The notes: generated from the sequence alone by a model not told the origin. Shown: positions 24,766-37,504, counted from the stretch's first letter. The stretch is DNA of 64,000 nucleotides from Atrina japonica (GCA_030159075.1 BROG01000026.1:1829501-1893500); one strand, 5' to 3'. Made by a program: numbers and translations.

Positions 24766-26404
24766 TGTGATGATCCCTAAATTAATTTCATTTGCCACTA
24801 GCAGGGGTCAAAACTTGTGACATTTTATCAAGTTGTCAGGGATCACCACAGATTGGAAATTATGAGTTTCAGAAATGTTTTGGATGGAGACAGCAAGGTG
24901 TCTTAAAATTGATTTGTGGTATATAGGTTCATGAATAAATGAATTAGTTACAATGTATTATAAACAATAACAGATAATTTGTTATTAAAAAACCCACAAG
25001 CATTACATGTTGTTCTGAATGTTTTAAGGCTGACAGAATGAAATTTAAGGATAGCCAAAGAAATTTGAGTCTAATGCAAAAGAATTCAAGCATGACTTAC
25101 AACAAGGTTTAAATTGGCAGTGCTGATCCCTGAATGGGGATATTTTTATAGAAACAAAGTGTTTTCTTTAAGATGTGAATGTTTCTTCAACTCCAATCAA
25201 TCTGTTATTAGAATGAGTCAACTGGATATAAACACAAATCCCTACCTTTTAAGTATTTGGAATACAAATTTACAGCTGTTACATGTATTTTATGCCATTA
25301 TCATATTATTTCTGTATTATAACTACAGTTTCTGTGACTATTCTGAATTAAAAGATCCTTCAAAGTCTAATTCTTTATTCATCTCTAACTTAATTATGTG
25401 TTTATGGCTGTGCACAAATATAAATGCATTTTGAATCACTGTAAATTTATTTTAGTCAATATCTTCTTCATTTTTACATACGAAGAGAAATTATCCATGT
25501 TGTAAATTGATAAATAAGCTGATTTAAATGGAGACGCAGAGGATACATAGTTTCTTTCTGTTTTTTGAAGTTTTGTGGTTGCGCAATATCTGTTAACATC
25601 ACTCAAGTTAATAGTAAGGTTAAAAAGTCTAAAAGTTGCACATATGCTAATACAAAATAAAGAATTGTTACTCACTGCTAAATAGACAAAGAGTCACAAC
25701 ATATACCAAGCTGGCCTCCATATCTAGGCATTCATGAAGTCTGCATCAGCATTTTTAAGTCATCTGAACCAACTTATATTGTGACCTATGCTAACGTTTG
25801 TTGTCTGTTGATGTCAATCATGTAATGTTAACTTTTACACATTTACGACTTCCTCACAAGAAAAAATTGGCCAATTTTAATCAAACATGACAGGAACGGT
25901 TTGCGAATGAAAAGGGGCTAGAACCCATCGGACTCCAAAGGGGGCCAAAAAGAACCATAACTTGTTTCCTGTAAGTTTTATTTCATTTAGATCAACCATA
26001 AAATACTAGACAACTCCACCATAATTTTTTCTAGCGGATAGAAATTGTTGTGGACATTTATTAGAAGGAATTTTGTTGACAATTACAAATGCATCTAATT
26101 ACCAGACAAGTTGATATTTTTTGCTTTTGTTTAAATGGCATTTTACAACTCAGTTTTTAATGGTGGGGTAAGTAGAGAACCTAGTTACAATGTACCCAAG
26201 AAGCCACCGCTGGACAGGCAAACACTCACAAAATCAGCTTAGGCAGGGGTGAGGAAATCCTATGCCCGACTTGCCCGACCCGTTACGTTTACCGTCTGGA
26301 CAAATGAATTTTTTTTGTTTGGTTGTAGGTGGACAAGTGCTTTTTGAAAAAAATCCCATAAATCTAGAGTCATATTAAAATATTTTTGTATATAAAAAAT
26401 TTGT

Positions 26405-27010
26405 CAGTATATATTGGACAAGTAAAAGGGAAGGGATCTCCTAGAAATTTGACATGAAGGTTCCCCTTGAGGTCTAATTGTGCATATTACATTTTCAGAG
26501 AGATCGGAATCCAACATGGCTGACAGGCGGCCGTCTTGGATTTTGACGAAAGGAAGTTTGTTACTACTACTTCTCAGATAGGACTGAAGGAATTTCCTTG
26601 AAATTTGACATGAAGGTTCCCCTTGAGGTCTAGTTGTGCATATTACATTTTCAGAGAGATCGGAATCCAAAATGGCCGACAGGTGGCCATCTTGGTTTTT
26701 GACCATAGGAAGTTTGTTATTGCTATTTCTCAGAAAGGACTGAAGGAATTTCCTTGAAAGTGGACATGAAGGTTCCCCATGAGGTGTAGTTGTTCATATG
26801 ACATTTTTTTCAGATAGATTGGATTCCAACATGGCTGACAGCTAGGTGGCCATCTTGGATTTTGACAATGGAAGTATGTATTTCTCAGAATGTACTAAAG
26901 GAATCTTTTCGAAATTGATTATGGAGGTGCCCCTGAGGTCTAGATGTGCATATTACATTTTCAGAGAGATCAAAATCCAAGATGGACACCTGTTGACCAT
27001 GTTGAATTCC
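26405..27010. repeat. ~157-bp tandem repeat, four copies
   Basis: Units start near 26421, 26580, 26737 and 26891 (ggactgaaggaatttccttg). Each contains gacatgaaggttcccc, ttgtgcatattacattttca, gagagatcgga and a small palindrome around gccgacaggtggccatcttg. Divergence rises towards the last copy. The open frames inside are by-products. Confidence 0.9.
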
Positions 27011-27259
27011 ATTCTCTCTTAAAATGTAATATGTTTGGTTGAAGTTCAGTTTTGCTATAATCTTGTGAAAAATATATTTCACAGAAATATGGATTTAAGT
27101 TCAAATTCAATGTTGAGACACAAAATAAGAGAAGAAGAGAAAAGAAAAGTCTGTCATAGATCAGACATAGAACATTCCATGGTGGGCGCCAAGATCCCTC
27201 TGGGATCTCTTGTTAGTGATTATACAGTGTAGGAGAGATTTTCTTAATTTATAGGAAAA

Positions 27260-28272
27260 TATCATTAATATTCTCGATTCTCAATTTAATTGGCCTTGGC
27301 TTGAGTCTCAAACTAAGAGGTGAGAGCCATGATTGAGACAGATGGCTTAAAGCAACACAATAATCATTTTGACATTTTTTTTTTCAAAGAAGAAAATAAC
27401 AAAGATTAAAGTATAATGTATGTATATATATCATTAATATTCTCAATTCTCAATTTAATTGGCCTTGGCTCGAGTCTCAAACTAAGAGGTGAGAGCCATG
27501 ATTGAGACAGATGGCTTAAAGCAACACAATAATCATTTTGACATTTTTTTTTTCAAAGAAGGAAAAAACAAAGATTAAAGTATAATGTGTGTGTGTATAT
27601 ATATCATTAATATTCTCGATTCTCAATTTAATTGGCCTTGGCTTGAGTCTCAAACTAAGAGGTGAGAGCCATGATTGAGACAGATGGCTTAAAGCAACAC
27701 AATAATCATTTTGACATTTTTTTTTTTCAAAGAAGGAAAAAACAAAGATTAAAGTATAATGTATGTATATATATCATTAATATTCTCAATTCTCAATTTA
27801 ATTGGCCTTGGCTCGAGTCTCAAACTAAGAGGTGAGAGCCATGATTGAGACAGATGGCTTAAAGCAACACAATAATCATTTTTGACATTTTTTTTTCAAA
27901 GAAGGAAAAAACAAAGATATAAAGTATAATGTATGTATATATATCATTAATATTCTCAATTCTCAATTTAATTGGCCTTGGCTCGAGTCTCAAACTAAGA
28001 GGTGAGAGCCATGATTGAGACAGATGGCTTAAAGCAACACAATAATCATTTTGACATTTTTTTTTTCAAAGAAGGAAAAAACAAAGATTAAAGTATAATG
28101 TATGTATATATATCATTAATATTCTCAATTCTCAATTTAATTGGCTTTGGCTTGAGTCTCAAACTAAGAGGTGAGAGCCTTGATTGAGACAGATGGCTTA
28201 AAGCAACACAATAATCATTTTACATTTTTTTTTTCAAAGAAGAAAATAACAAAGATTAAAGTATAATGTATG

Positions 28273-28275
<3 letters not shown>
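27260..28275. repeat. ~170-bp satellite-like array, six copies
   Basis: Units begin at atcattaatattctc: 27261, 27430, 27603, 27773, 27943 and 28112 (spacing 169-173 bp). Each has aattggccttggct-gagtct, gagccatgattgagacagat, ggcttaaagcaacacaataa and a poly-T. The copies are nearly identical, which points to recent expansion. Confidence 0.97.

Positions 28276-28366
<91 letters not shown>
28263..28366. repeat. (TA)n microsatellite closing the 170-bp array
   Basis: About 100 bp of ta dinucleotides with two gtata interruptions. The array units end in the same gtatatata, so the tract is an extension of the unit edge. Confidence 0.97.
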
Positions 28367-28631
28367 CATATCATTAATGTTACATTCCACCATGGGACAG
28401 TAAGTGTAATTTTGTTTCTATAATTATTGATATCATGATGCGTAATTTGTTTTGATTTTTAAGTGCTTTAGTTCTACTTCATAACCCACTCAATTTTACA
28501 ACTATTTTTACAACTTTTAAATCCAGATTTAAGTGTACTCTAAATTTTATTACTATTCCATGTTGATTTGCACTAAAACGTGATGTTACGTAGTCAGGAT
28601 TATTTAAGGTGTAGCATCTTAGTTCCATTAA

Positions 28632-30270
28632 AGCGATATAAGCTGTCACAATGATGATTTTTGTCCGATGACATATAGATGGGAATATGATAAAATGTGT
28701 GTTCAAATACATTATCAAAAACGTTAAATGATGTAAAGGATCTTCTTTTCAAAGTTATTTGTAGAAAAAAGTTTCATTAGAATTTAATTCTTCCCATACC
28801 TTAAAAATTTGGCTTGTATTTCTGTATGCAATGACCTTTCAGATCAACTCTTTCACCAAATCAAATGTGCTCAGTCTTGGTCCTTCATGTACTCAGCCTG
28901 TCAGTAATCTCGGTTCCACACACCATGTTAAAGTTGGTCTATTTTATATGTGTTTTATATTTACTTTTTAAACACATATGATTTTTATTGGAAAGTATTA
29001 GTGAAATATGTACTTTTCAAAGCTATTTCAAATACCTGAAGCAAATCAGAATCCTGCGTATCTACATTGCTGTCCGGTGGAGTAAAGCTGTTATCACGTG
29101 ATCTGCATGAGATTGTAGCATTTATATGAATAAAAATATCAGGTCACTAAAAGAATTTTTGTCCAATATTTAATGTTACCCTGAAATGAATGCTAATATC
29201 ATCAAAATAAAAACAATATAACTGGAAAAGCTATGCATACATCATGAGTTACTACAGAGGACTGTTATGTGCGTAAAATATTTTGAATGAGAGAAAGCAA
29301 GTTTGGAGAATAGGTTTCTATTTTTTTTTTTTTTTTTTCAAAACAAGTGCTGTAATACTGAACATATATTTACTGTACAAGAGATGTCCCATGTCACTTC
29401 ATTTTCGTGATGTAATGACTGCTGATGTAGAGTGTTCCTTCGTTTTGAGATATATTTTTTTTTTAACGTTTGTTGTAAAGTAACCTCCAAAGTCAAACCT
29501 ATGTTTATGGAAAGCAGTATTTATTGTTAAATTTCATGTGAACAATATTTTCATGAATAATTGTTTTGTTGGCATAAGTGCCGTCTGCTGAATATTCATG
29601 AAATATTTAATATTCATTCAAAACTTCAACAATTTTTCTTCTGTTCATTACTAAAATAACTGTTTAAATGACAAAGCAATAGATTACTGTGATTTTTCTG
29701 AAAAAGCAAATTTTGCATCTCGAATCTCATAGAAAGCCTGCGCTAGCTGGGACGCTCATTTCGATGAAATTATTTGCTTGTATGTCTGTTCTTGTTTCAT
29801 TGTCAATATATGGTTTACCTGTAGCATTTGTTTCAACTTTGATATATTGGCCGATTTCTCCCGCTGTCAATTAATCTGCACTTTTGCAACTGGTTGAAAT
29901 TGATATGTGCCAAGAATGTACATGTATAGCCGAGACTGCAATTGGAAGAGTTAAAAATGAGCCGAGATCACCCGATATACACAGCACGCGGACAATGTCA
30001 GAAACATATGTTTTGAATTGATGAAGAAGACCAACTTTGCCTGATTTAGGTATGAAATGATGATGTACGAAAGTAAATACAATGAATAATAAGAATAAAA
30101 TACATAATAACTGCAAATCGCACAGGCTTCTTTGACATTTGGCAATCTTTTCGTAAAATTTTTTGAAAGTTAATGTGTAATTGCCAGAGTGAAGATCAAA
30201 CTAATATACCCGGTAAAGGGTTACGTTTGGGAAGATTGTTGTAATTATACGAATGCATTTGTTATCCATG
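28632..30270. repeat. L2 dispersed repeat, long copy
   Basis: Matches 56718-57664 in two blocks. 28632-29250 begins gcgatataagctgtcacaat and includes atgtgtgttcaaatacatta. 29890-30270 includes ttgcctgatttaggtatgaa and gaatgcatttgttatcc. Between them this copy has about 620 bp that the other lacks. No open frame of size. The function and class are unknown; perhaps a non-autonomous transposon. Confidence 0.65.
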
Positions 30271-30274
30271 TATG

Positions 30275-30453
30275 TATATGTATGTATGTATGTATGTATT
30301 CTGGTGTTCCTATTGGAGCCTGGCCTGAAGTCTCATCTGCAAGACATACAACTATCACAGGATCAGGGAAGGGTTCCATTGGGATCATCTTGTGTTCCTG
30401 AAGGACCCTGACCTTATATGTACACACACACACACACACATACACACACACAT
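30275..30453. repeat. Short (GTAT)n and (CA)n tracts
   Basis: tatgtatgtatgtatgtatt at about 30281-30300 and an acac tract at 30421-30452. Between them lies non-repetitive DNA. Confidence 0.85.
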
Positions 30454-31447
30454 TGTAAAACTAGGATGATTAAAAAATTCATTATTTTGTTACTCATTGT
30501 CCCATCGATTATTTTCTGTAAAGATTAAGATACTGGAAAATAACTAAGGCTTTTCTCCCTACAAATGTACAGTATTAAAATAATGATGTAGTGTTACCAT
30601 ATTGTGATAGTATTAAAATGATGGGAAAGTGTTACCATATTGTGATATTTATTTCAATCAGTTTCATGTAAACAAAAATAGGCTATTGTTCGAATGGGTT
30701 ACTTGAAATGTTTGTGTGATTAAAAGATTAGGGAAGCTTTTCATTAGGGGATCAAATGCAGTCTGAATAAATCTGTCACCAAGTAGTTTAGAAATATTTG
30801 TGTGGAAGATTAAACCATTCTTAGAAAGGAGAATAAGTTGTGAGTCGTATGTAGGTATATATCTATGTGTAGTTGACTTGTCAATATAAAGCAGCTAGTG
30901 GAACTCTGAACAATCAACAAGGCTTAAGGGTTTGTTGGGTTTTTAATTTTCTTAGATCAGATCTGATAATGTAAATTGCTAAAGGCTGTACTGGAACCGC
31001 TTGTTTTGTTTTTATAAAGAATAAATCAACATTGAAAAAAATTTGTTCCATTGGTTATTTGTTTACTTTTTTAATTTTTTTTTTATTGGGGGAGATTTAA
31101 AAGTTTCTTTAAAGGTTTCTAAGGTTTGAGTTAAGTGATAGAATTATCATATTTTCTGAATAAAAATTGATAAAAGTCGTAGTGTTTGATATCTACGTAC
31201 ATAGCTGATTAATAAAGAGTTGGAGTACTGTAAAATTTGATGTAGTGGTACAAATTTGAATTTATCTAAAATGTTGTTAAAAATCAATTGATTTTTTTTT
31301 TTTTGAAATGATAAAAGATTTCAAGGTCACATTAATGCAAGATTTGAACTGATTTAAAGTCAGCCTGTCTGTACTTATTGATTTCAGAGTATTATATATA
31401 AAATTTGAAAATTCCTTGGTAATACATATCTTTTAAAACAATAACAT

Positions 31448-31746
31448 TTTTATGGGTTGTTATGTAATAACAATCTATTAGGGGTTTACTTTGACTTTTC
31501 ATCAAGGGCTATCCTGTTAGCAGTGAAGAGGTCATGGAGGTTGCATTTGCACTTGGCGTAAAATATAGTCCAACTCAAGAATTCAACTTTTACAGAAAAG
31601 GCAAATATTTTGATGTAAATGAAATTAAATCTAGTTTGAATAATAATTAAATGAAATACCAAATAATTCAACTTACTTCTGTCTTTTGAAATTATACAAT
31701 ACGATTTGTAGTTAGTATCAACAAAACGTCATCGATCTATTGATAA
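31448..31746 (+). repeat. L1 dispersed pair, copy 1
   Basis: About 299 bp nearly identical and in the same orientation as 44818-45118: tatgggttgttatgtaata, gctatcctgttagcagtgaa, tccaactcaagaattcaact, and the end aacgtcatcgatctattgat. No clear inverted ends and no coding frame. Here aagcacttgg follows the shared end, and at the other copy atggaattcc. Confidence 0.8.
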
Positions 31747-32107
31747 AGCACTTGGCATATTAAGAGGCTGTACACTTCAATGGTGCCAGTTCATAGCACA
31801 GGTACAAAATTGTTGCACTTCACTTATAAAAGCTGGTGATTTCTCCATATATGGAGATGTGCCCCTTGAAAATGGATATTTATTGGAAATTTCTGTTGGA
31901 AGCATTTGTGCTTACAATTCTTAATGTAATTTTTTTAATGAAATTTATATTAATATTAATGGTTATCACTGTCATCATCTTGGATAAGTTTCAAAATCAG
32001 CTGTTTGATATTATTTGATGGAGTTATGCCCCTTGGAAATGGATTTTTGTTGTTGATGACAATTTTAATATCTTTAACTTTGATGATTTGACTACAATTT
32101 CATTTAC

Positions 32108-32189
32108 TTAAACCCATTCATCCCTAAAGACACATTTGGACTGATCTGAATCATTGATTTTTCATGTTTTTCAGGGGTTGATGAGTTAA
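32108..32189. mobile_element. T1 tiny element
   Basis: Begins ttaaacccattcatccctaa and ends tcaggggttgatgagttaa. 82 bp with TTAA at both edges and about 16-bp imperfect inverted ends. Confidence 0.6.
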
Positions 32190-32550
32190 ATATTATGCAT
32201 ACTGGTAACTAAAAACCTTGCATTTTGACATTTTTTAGGACTTTACTGGGTTTATATATAGAAATGAATAAGTGTGACTGTCATAAGACATTACATAGAT
32301 ATTTTTCACCCCAGTATGTTTTAATATGGGATGCAAAGTTTTAAATGATGCAATTTAAAGATATTGCATTTAGCAGAAAAAGTTTGTGCTAGAAAAAAAA
32401 AGCAATCAATAGAATGTCATGAAATTCTGTAGAAGATTGCTTTTGACATTATAAACTAAGTGTACATTATCGTTTAGCCTGCATTTAAAGATTTTTCTTG
32501 ACAACATTTTTTTTATGAAAAAACACCATTATACCAAACCGTTGAGGAAG

Positions 32551-32636
32551 ATATATATATATATATATCTATATCTATATACATGTATATATATATATAT
32601 AGAGAGAGAGGGAGAGAGAGAGAGAGAGAGAGAGAG
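32551..32636. repeat. (TA)n/(GA)n compound microsatellite
   Basis: atatatatat tracts followed by agagagaggg and gagagagaga. Open frames over it are low-complexity. Confidence 0.95.
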
Positions 32637-34044
32637 TTGGAAAAAGATATTTGTAGGTAGGTCTCATTATTATTCATGCGGGAATTTCGCCTCCATAGTC
32701 CTAGAGGTGAAAGATTTCCCAACTTTTAATCCGAAGAAATTACATTTATCATGAAGTTAAACTGATGAATAAAGATATAATTAAATCAGTTATGAAAGCA
32801 GGAAGTCTGAGATTATTTTCTTTCTGATCTAATGATAAGAAAAACGGGTTGGGTACAGTTAACGGATGTTTTGCACCCATACTTCTCAATAACAAATAAT
32901 TAGAGGAATAGATCGTGATTTTCTAAAAATGTATTGAAAGATGTTCATGCATGATTTATGGTTGATTTTTGTGGATTCGGAAATGAATACACATTTAATT
33001 TGTTTATGTATTAAATTTTAGAAAATGATATGTAATACGTGTGTATTCTTTACTATAAAAACTGCAGTACCACATGTCTTGTTTTGAAAAATTAAAAAGA
33101 TGAAGGACCTCACATAGATATTAACGTCATTCTGCCACCAAGCAATATCAGTAATCCAAAAACCAATTTTAAATCTTCATTGACAAAATAATTAGCATAA
33201 GTGTTCAGAGAGATAACGAGAATGTTGGATAGCAGTTGAAATTTGAGCATGATGTTTTAACTTTTTATTCAGCATTTAAATCTAGTCTTCAATTTTTATA
33301 GCTGATGAACAGATTGACAGGTTGATTAAAATTTGTAAATTTTTGTCCAAAATATGCAAGTCGCACACTTTTGAATTTAAGATCCAGACCGTTACATATA
33401 AAATACCTGACTTTTTCTTCGTCTTTATCCTACCTTTTTTTTTTGTGATTGACTTTTGATAAAAGGTGTCCAATTTCCATCTCAAGATCATGAATATTGT
33501 ATGGTCATTCTAGACTTTTTATATATTTTTTATGCGCACTTTGTTTACAAGAGATAATCAGTATCCGTCACAGCTACGTGACATCTAAAGTACCATGTGA
33601 CTCTCGAATTACTTACAATTTGATCTACGTTTATATCCTATTGCACCCTCCACGGAGCTTTCTGAATACATTTTGTAAAATTAAAGTTGAAAACATGGTT
33701 TGATAAGCTATTGGTCAACTCAGTCCTCTCTTAAAGTTATGTATGGGTCAGCCTTCTTATAAATGTTCCTATTAGGATGTTGGTCATTTTTAATGTTGAT
33801 ATACATAATACAGGGTATAACATCTCAATTGCATTCATGTTTGATGATATTGTGGAGCCCATCTTTTCCTTATGCCAAGTTATGGATATATATACTCGCA
33901 TAGGTCTCAATTTACCCATTTACAGAATTTCAGACAAATTTTAAAAAATTAAACTTTTATTTGATTATAAACATTTCTGTTTATATTTACTAAAAATTTG
34001 TCATTTAATGCAGTAACAACATTGTAGTACATATAGCAGGACAA

Positions 34045-34550
34045 TACAGTGTAACCTGTCTTGAGAGACTACTGTCATGAAAGATGACCTGTCTTGAAAG
34101 ACCACATTTAAAAACCCACTTGGTTTTTTGTTTGTTTATTGTTGTTTAACGTCCCACTCAAGAATCTTTCACTCATATGGAGACGTCACCAATGCCGGTG
34201 AAGGACTTCAAATTTTGGCCTATGCTCGACACCTATGGCCATTGAGCAGTGAGGGTTCTTTAACGTGCAGACACTCACTGTGACACGGGACCTCGGTTTT
34301 TACTGTCTCAGTCCGAAGGACAGGAGCGTATCCGGGTTGGTAACCATTTCACATACTTCCCTGCCCAATCCGAGGATCAAACCCGGGTCGCATTGGTGAA
34401 AAGCGAGTGCGCTAACCACTGCGCTACCCGGACACCCCAAAAACCACTTGGTTACACAAATTTTTCATAATGACCTCTTGTGAAAGACCACCTGTCTAGA
34501 GAGACGATATTTTAAATACAGCTAGGGTAGTCTTGACAGGTTTCACTGTA
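34045..34550. mobile_element. Family A MITE split by a SINE
   Basis: Left end tacagtgtaacctgtcttga at 34045. Right end ttgacaggtttcactgta ending 34550. Removing the SINE at 34126-34438 and one copy of the duplication leaves a MITE of about 180 bp with the usual interior (aaaaccacttggtt, gaaagaccacctgtct). Confidence 0.85.
34126..34438 (-). mobile_element. tRNA-derived SINE, family 1, full length with target duplication
   Basis: On the minus strand it starts ggggtgtccgggtagcgcag, has an A box (tagcgcagtgg), a B-box-like ggtttgatcct, the family body, and a 3' end cgttaaacaacaataaacaa. It is flanked by aaaaacccacttggtt (34110-34125) and aaaaaccacttggtt (34439-34453), a 15-bp target-site duplication with one base of length difference. 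Intact ends and duplication suggest a fairly recent insertion into the family A MITE. Confidence 0.92.
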
Positions 34551-35040
34551 CTGAAAAGAGATTTCTTCAAATTCATTTTCTCTATATATAAACTGCAGTT
34601 TTTAATTAAATATCTAGTATATCTCCTAAATTTATTTAATGTCGGATTTTCATAAAATATACGTCAATAAATTTTAAATTGCTAAAAGTTTCACTTTTTG
34701 TTTTGACGTCACTACTTATTACATTTTTTTTCTTTTTTCTTTTTTGAGTTTCAAGTTACTTAGAATTTGTTAAACTGATTTCATTATATAACTGAAAAAA
34801 TTACACTTGAAAATCAAAATTAGATTTAAAAACTTTTTTTTAAATCTTTGAACAAAAGGTACATATAAAATTATATAGAATGTGTTCAACTTCTCAATTT
34901 AGTACTGTAAATTTTAAGAAAATTTGACATTTAAGTCAAGGAGAATATTTAAAAAAAAAACTGCAGTCTTATTTAAGATATATAGGAAAATATGCCAGTA
35001 TCTTTGAAATTCAGTTATGGCACAATAATATTGTTGTTAA

Positions 35041-35240
35041 CTTTTATTGTTGTTTAACGTCCCACTCAAGAATCTTTCATATGGAAACGTCACCAAATGC
35101 TGGTAAAGGGCTTCAAATTTTGGCCTATGCTCGGCCTTATGGCCATTGAGCAGTGAGGGTTCTTTAACGTGCTGACACCTACAGTGACAAGGGACCGCAG
35201 TTCTTACTGTCTCATCTGAAGGACAGGAAAAGTCAGCTGC
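35041..35240 (-). mobile_element. SINE family 1, head-less copy
   Basis: The reverse strand carries the 3' tail and body (attgttgtttaacgtcccac, ggcttcaaattttggcctat, ttctttaacgtgctgacac, ctgtctcatctgaaggaca). The tRNA-like head is replaced by unrelated DNA. Confidence 0.85.
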
Positions 35241-35321
35241 CTCCACCGTGGTGGCACAATACTGTAGGTGTTTTGTATGATTGAATGCATAGATACATTT
35301 AGCTAAATGTAAAGGGTGATG

Positions 35322-36019
35322 TACAGTGAAACCTGTCTTGAGATACCACCCCATCTGGATCTCAGGTTTGGTCTCTCAAGGCAGGTGGTTCCTTAGAAGA
35401 GGTTTTATTTCAATGATTATTTAACTAGTGATTCTCAGAATTTGGTCTCACAAGGTGGTCTGTCATGATAATGGTCTCACAAGACAGATGGTCTGTCATG
35501 AAAGGGGTCTCACAAGACAGGTGGTCTATGATGAAAGTGGTCTCACAAGACAGGTGGTCTGTGATAAAGTGGTCTCACAAGACAGGTGGTCTGTGATAAA
35601 GTGGTCTCACAAGACAGGTGGTCTGTGATAAAGTGGTCTCACAAGACAGGTGGTCTGTGATAAAGAGTGGTCTCACAAGACAGGTGGTCTGTGATAAAGT
35701 GGTCTCACAAGACAGGTGGTCTGTGATAAAGTGGTCTCACAAGACAGGTGGTCTGTGATAAAGTGGTCTCACAAGACAGGTGGTCTGTCATAAAGTGGTC
35801 TCACAAGACAGGTGGTCTGTGATAAAGTGGTCTCACAAGAAAAGTGGTCAGACAGGTGGTCTGTGATAAAGTGGTCTCACAAGACAGGTGGTCTGTGATA
35901 AAGTGGTCTCACAAGACAGGTGGTCTGTGATAAAGTGGTCTCACAAGACAGGTGGTCTGTGATAAAGTGGTCTCACAAGACAGGTGGTCTGTCTTGAAAG
36001 TGGTCTCTCAAGAAAGGTA
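35322..36019. repeat. Family A element with 32-bp minisatellite, ~17 copies
   Basis: Left terminus tacagtgaaacctgtcttga, then a family A interior (tttaactagtgattctcaga). From about 35445 there is an array of gtggtctcacaagacaggtg + gtctgtgataaa (32 bp) with a few variant units (35650 and a rearranged unit near 35830). It ends ggtctctcaagaaagg. A direct example of a MITE whose inner repeat has expanded. Confidence 0.95.
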
Positions 36020-36569
36020 TTTTTTTAAGGTAATTGATGTAGGTTTTTCAATTGCCTTTTGTAAATTCCATAAAGGTACGGAAGCAATAGTGTAAAAAAA
36101 AAATGCAGTAAATATAGGTACCCAAGAATTCAAATGAATTTTGTGTATAGTTCTACCAATTGGCAGATGTTTACAAATACAGCCAAACTATATCAGATGA
36201 TAACAAGGCTGACAATGCTAGATTTCAGCACAAAAAAAATAAAGCTACAGTAATGCATGAAATCGCAGCAAGGTGAAATATTTTACCTGTACACACTTAT
36301 TTCTGGGGACAGTTTTGGTTTTTGACAAATCGCAGATGTACCATTTTATATCAGTAGACCCATATCTCTGCCTAGTTCTGTAGTTGATATCTCTAATATG
36401 TATCTGATATTGTATTTGTTTTTAAGCTGAATTAACTGTCAATAGATTTATAATTATATTTCTCACCTGAGATTTTAGGTGTTCTTTTAGATAACTTTAT
36501 CACTTGTTGTTTTAATGTTGATAGTTATTACAACAAATTTGTTGAATCTGTTATTTGTGTAGCAATGAG

Positions 36570-37285
36570 TATTTTAATTGTGTTACATGTATGTTTATAA
36601 ATTATTATGCTGTCACCGTGGCATTGAATATTTGATCATGAATTGTAGCTGGTTTATTTGCTGTTACTGTAGCACAAGTACAATTATATTTACATGTGTT
36701 GTTCATATATGCTGTCACCATAGCAATGAATATTTCAACTGTTTATATGCTGTTACTATAGCAACGATTATATTTAATTGTGTTGTTTGTATATGTTGTC
36801 ACCAAAAGCAATGAATATTTCAGATGTATTGTGTATACATGCTGTTGCTATAGCATCAAGTATATTTAACTGTGTTATAATGATATGCTGTTGCTATAGA
36901 TAGCATCAAGTATATTTAACTGTGTTATAATGATATGCTGTTGCTATAGCATCAAGTATATTTAACTGTGTTATAATGATATGCTGTTGCTATAGCATCA
37001 AGTATATTTAACTGTGTTATAATGATATGCTGTTGCTATAGCATCAAATATATTTAACTGTGTTATAATGATATGCTGTTGCTATAGCATCAAGTATATT
37101 TAACTGTGTTATAATGATATGCTGTTGCTATAGCATCAAGTATATTTAACTGTGTTATAATGATATGCTGTTGCTATAGCACTAAGTATATTTAACTTGT
37201 GTTATAATGATATGCTGTTGCTATAGCGTCAAGTATATTTAACTGTGTTATGATGATATGCTGTTGCTAAAGGTATGTTAAACTG
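36570..37285. repeat. 46-bp minisatellite before exon 4
   Basis: The homogeneous core starts at 36840 with units at 36840, 36886, 36936, 36982, 37028, 37074, 37120, 37166, 37213 and 37259. The unit is tgctgttgctatagcatcaa + gtatatttaactgtgttata + atgata. Upstream (36570-36840) older diverged units contain gctgtcacc-tagcaatgaata. The array ends about 85-95 bp before the WRAP73 exon at 37370. Confidence 0.95.
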
Positions 37286-37369
37286 TGTTGTGTTTATTAT
37301 GTATAATTCAATTTTTGTGTTTTATTCCATATTTGTACTATATGTAGTGAGCATATTTATATATTTCAG

Positions 37370-37504
37370 TACAAGATTCTTCTCTATACAATTGATGGTA
37401 GATGTGTTGCCAAGTACAGCGCTTATGACAATGCCCTTGGGATCAAGAGCATAGCGTGGTCCTCAACCAGTCAGTTCCTAGCTATTGGCAGTTACGACGA
37501 AAAG
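37370..37504 (+). CDS. WRAP73: WRAP73 exon (YKILLY...IKSIAW...SYDEK)
   Basis: Exon of 45 codons, phase 0 at both ends. It begins [20 protein letters not shown] and continues through LGIKSIAWS and [12 protein letters not shown]. The vertebrate protein has YKILLYSLDGR, SLGIKSVAWS and SQFLAVGSYDGK at these points. It holds a complete WD repeat hairpin ([18 protein letters not shown]). The acceptor is atatatttcag and the donor AAG|gttagt. Oddity: the last 44 bases of the exon plus 23 intron bases form the first unit of a tandem array, so a second identical donor lies 67 bp downstream. Using that donor would bring an in-frame TAA at 37523-37525. The exon also stands only 95 bp after a 46-bp minisatellite. 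Confidence 0.97.

Larger units (their letters stand above)
4725..37369 (+). other. WRAP73 intron 3 in window, 32,645 bp
   Basis: Phase-0 intron bounded by gtaagt (4725) and atatatttcag. The protein on both sides joins with no missing residue, so the whole interval is noncoding for this gene. It contains most of the repeats listed separately. Stretches with nothing recognised include 4940-5880, 7103-7540, 9210-12640, 13473-14262, 15170-16710, 17190-18420, 18600-20090, 23205-23745, 24766-26400, 30460-31447, 32640-34040, 34551-35040 and 36020-36569. Confidence 0.9.

Noticed and set aside
27260..28275. Possible gene cluster from regular 170-bp repeats (e.g. small RNA genes)
   Set aside because: No polymerase III boxes or stable conserved fold was seen. 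The poly-T lies within every unit but without a preceding A/B box.
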